A stretch of 5,850 bases of DNA, from NCBI GenBank assembly GCA_027294185.1, contig JAPUME010000084.1, positions 1 through 5,850 of the forward strand, in the 5' to 3' direction. Below the pieces are notes generated by a model, which did no database searches, was not told the origin of the DNA, and saw only the letters and a program-made list of their open reading frames with translations. Shown one piece after another: positions 5,615 through 5,850 of this stretch (positions are counted from its first letter, which is position 1; each line of letters opens with the position of its first letter). The position numbers and the translations under genes are program-made. The stretch comes from Acidobacteriota bacterium (GTDB lineage Bacteria; Acidobacteriota; Terriglobia; UBA7540; JAPUME01).

Positions 5615-5850
5615 ATGTCTGAGAAATCGTCGCCACGAGTAGGAATCGAAGAGTTCCTCAAGGATTTGCAGGCTTTAGGGGATTTTGGCTCCGAATTTGT
5701 TTTCCCCTACATCAAGGATCACCCGTTAGAGGCGGAATCCCTCAGACCTTTTCTCTTTTTTAGTTCGACATACTAAACTCGAAATCTTGTCTTCCAAAAC
5801 GAGTGGTTCGAAGTGCTAGCTCTCTGCTGTGAAGAGGGTCAGGTGAGCAG
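5615..5850 (+). pseudogene. Cysteine dioxygenase-like (cupin) gene, interrupted by an in-frame TAA and cut by the window edge
   Basis: From the ATG at 5615 the frame encodes 53 residues ending FLFFSSTY and then TAA (5774-5776). Past the stop, the same frame continues with TRNLVFQNEWFEVLALCCEE and GQVS up to the window edge. Joined, this matches what I recall of the N-terminus of cysteine-dioxygenase-type cupin proteins, where the segment normally reads THYTRNL followed later by CW..GQ.S and the metal-binding HxH. Against that pattern the TAA replaces Tyr, the preceding codon gives Tyr where His is usual (CAC to TAC), and Cys replaces the Trp of the CW motif. Such enzymes oxidise thiols such as cysteine using Fe(II) and O2 in the cytoplasm; there is no signal peptide here. 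No frameshift is needed, so this is a nonsense change rather than an indel. Good ribosome binding and a promoter-like region suggest recent decay, unless the base is a sequencing or assembly error. The metal-binding part is beyond the window. Confidence 0.7.

Noticed and set aside
1..5850. Mobile element, CRISPR array, tRNA or phage-like features
   Set aside because: No transposase or integrase motifs, no regularly spaced repeats, and no terminal inverted repeats or tRNA-like cloverleaf were seen on reading both strands.

Overview
The window looks like a piece of an environmental, moderately GC-rich, Gram-negative bacterial chromosome. Strong AGGAGG-type ribosome binding sites, a Tat-exported M24-fold hydrolase, a Sec-exported 'alpha/beta hydrolase domain' protein and an Amidohydro_2 enzyme form a mix common in genomes of Acidobacteriota and similar soil, marine or sponge-associated lineages. 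That placement is inference from gene content; no RNA or marker gene is present.

Layout. Positions 1-1874 (+) hold the 3' part of an amidohydrolase and, 10 bases later, a secreted phosphodiester-glycosidase (NAGPA-domain) protein whose Shine-Dalgarno sequence overlaps the amidohydrolase stop codon, so the pair is probably translationally coupled. This unit runs head-on into a leftward (-) unit. The NAGPA gene and an M24 creatinase/aminopeptidase-like gene (1778-3178) overlap tail to tail by 97 bases. Upstream of the M24 gene on the same strand is a large secreted alpha/beta hydrolase (3381-5423), separated by a 202-base gap with a predicted promoter and a GC-rich hairpin. To its right, a short divergent region (5424-5614) carries opposing promoter-like elements that share one TTATAA core. 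It leads into a rightward cysteine-dioxygenase-like gene that is broken by an in-frame TAA after 53 codons and runs off the window.

How the genes might work together. Three of the five products carry export signals (Sec or Tat), and four are hydrolases of unrelated folds: an amidohydrolase TIM barrel, NAGPA, pita-bread M24 and alpha/beta hydrolase. This suits scavenging or detoxification of amide, ester or glycosyl-phosphodiester compounds, with a thiol dioxygenase-like gene at the edge, but no pathway can be named from sequence alone. The most notable points are that the M24 protein has replaced three of the five usual metal ligands, in a pattern partly recalling creatinase; that the dioxygenase-like gene has a nonsense codon at a normally conserved position; and that the leader of the large hydrolase can pair with its own Shine-Dalgarno sequence. 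I found no mobile element, CRISPR array, tRNA or rRNA, and nothing that amounts to a convincing new multi-gene system.
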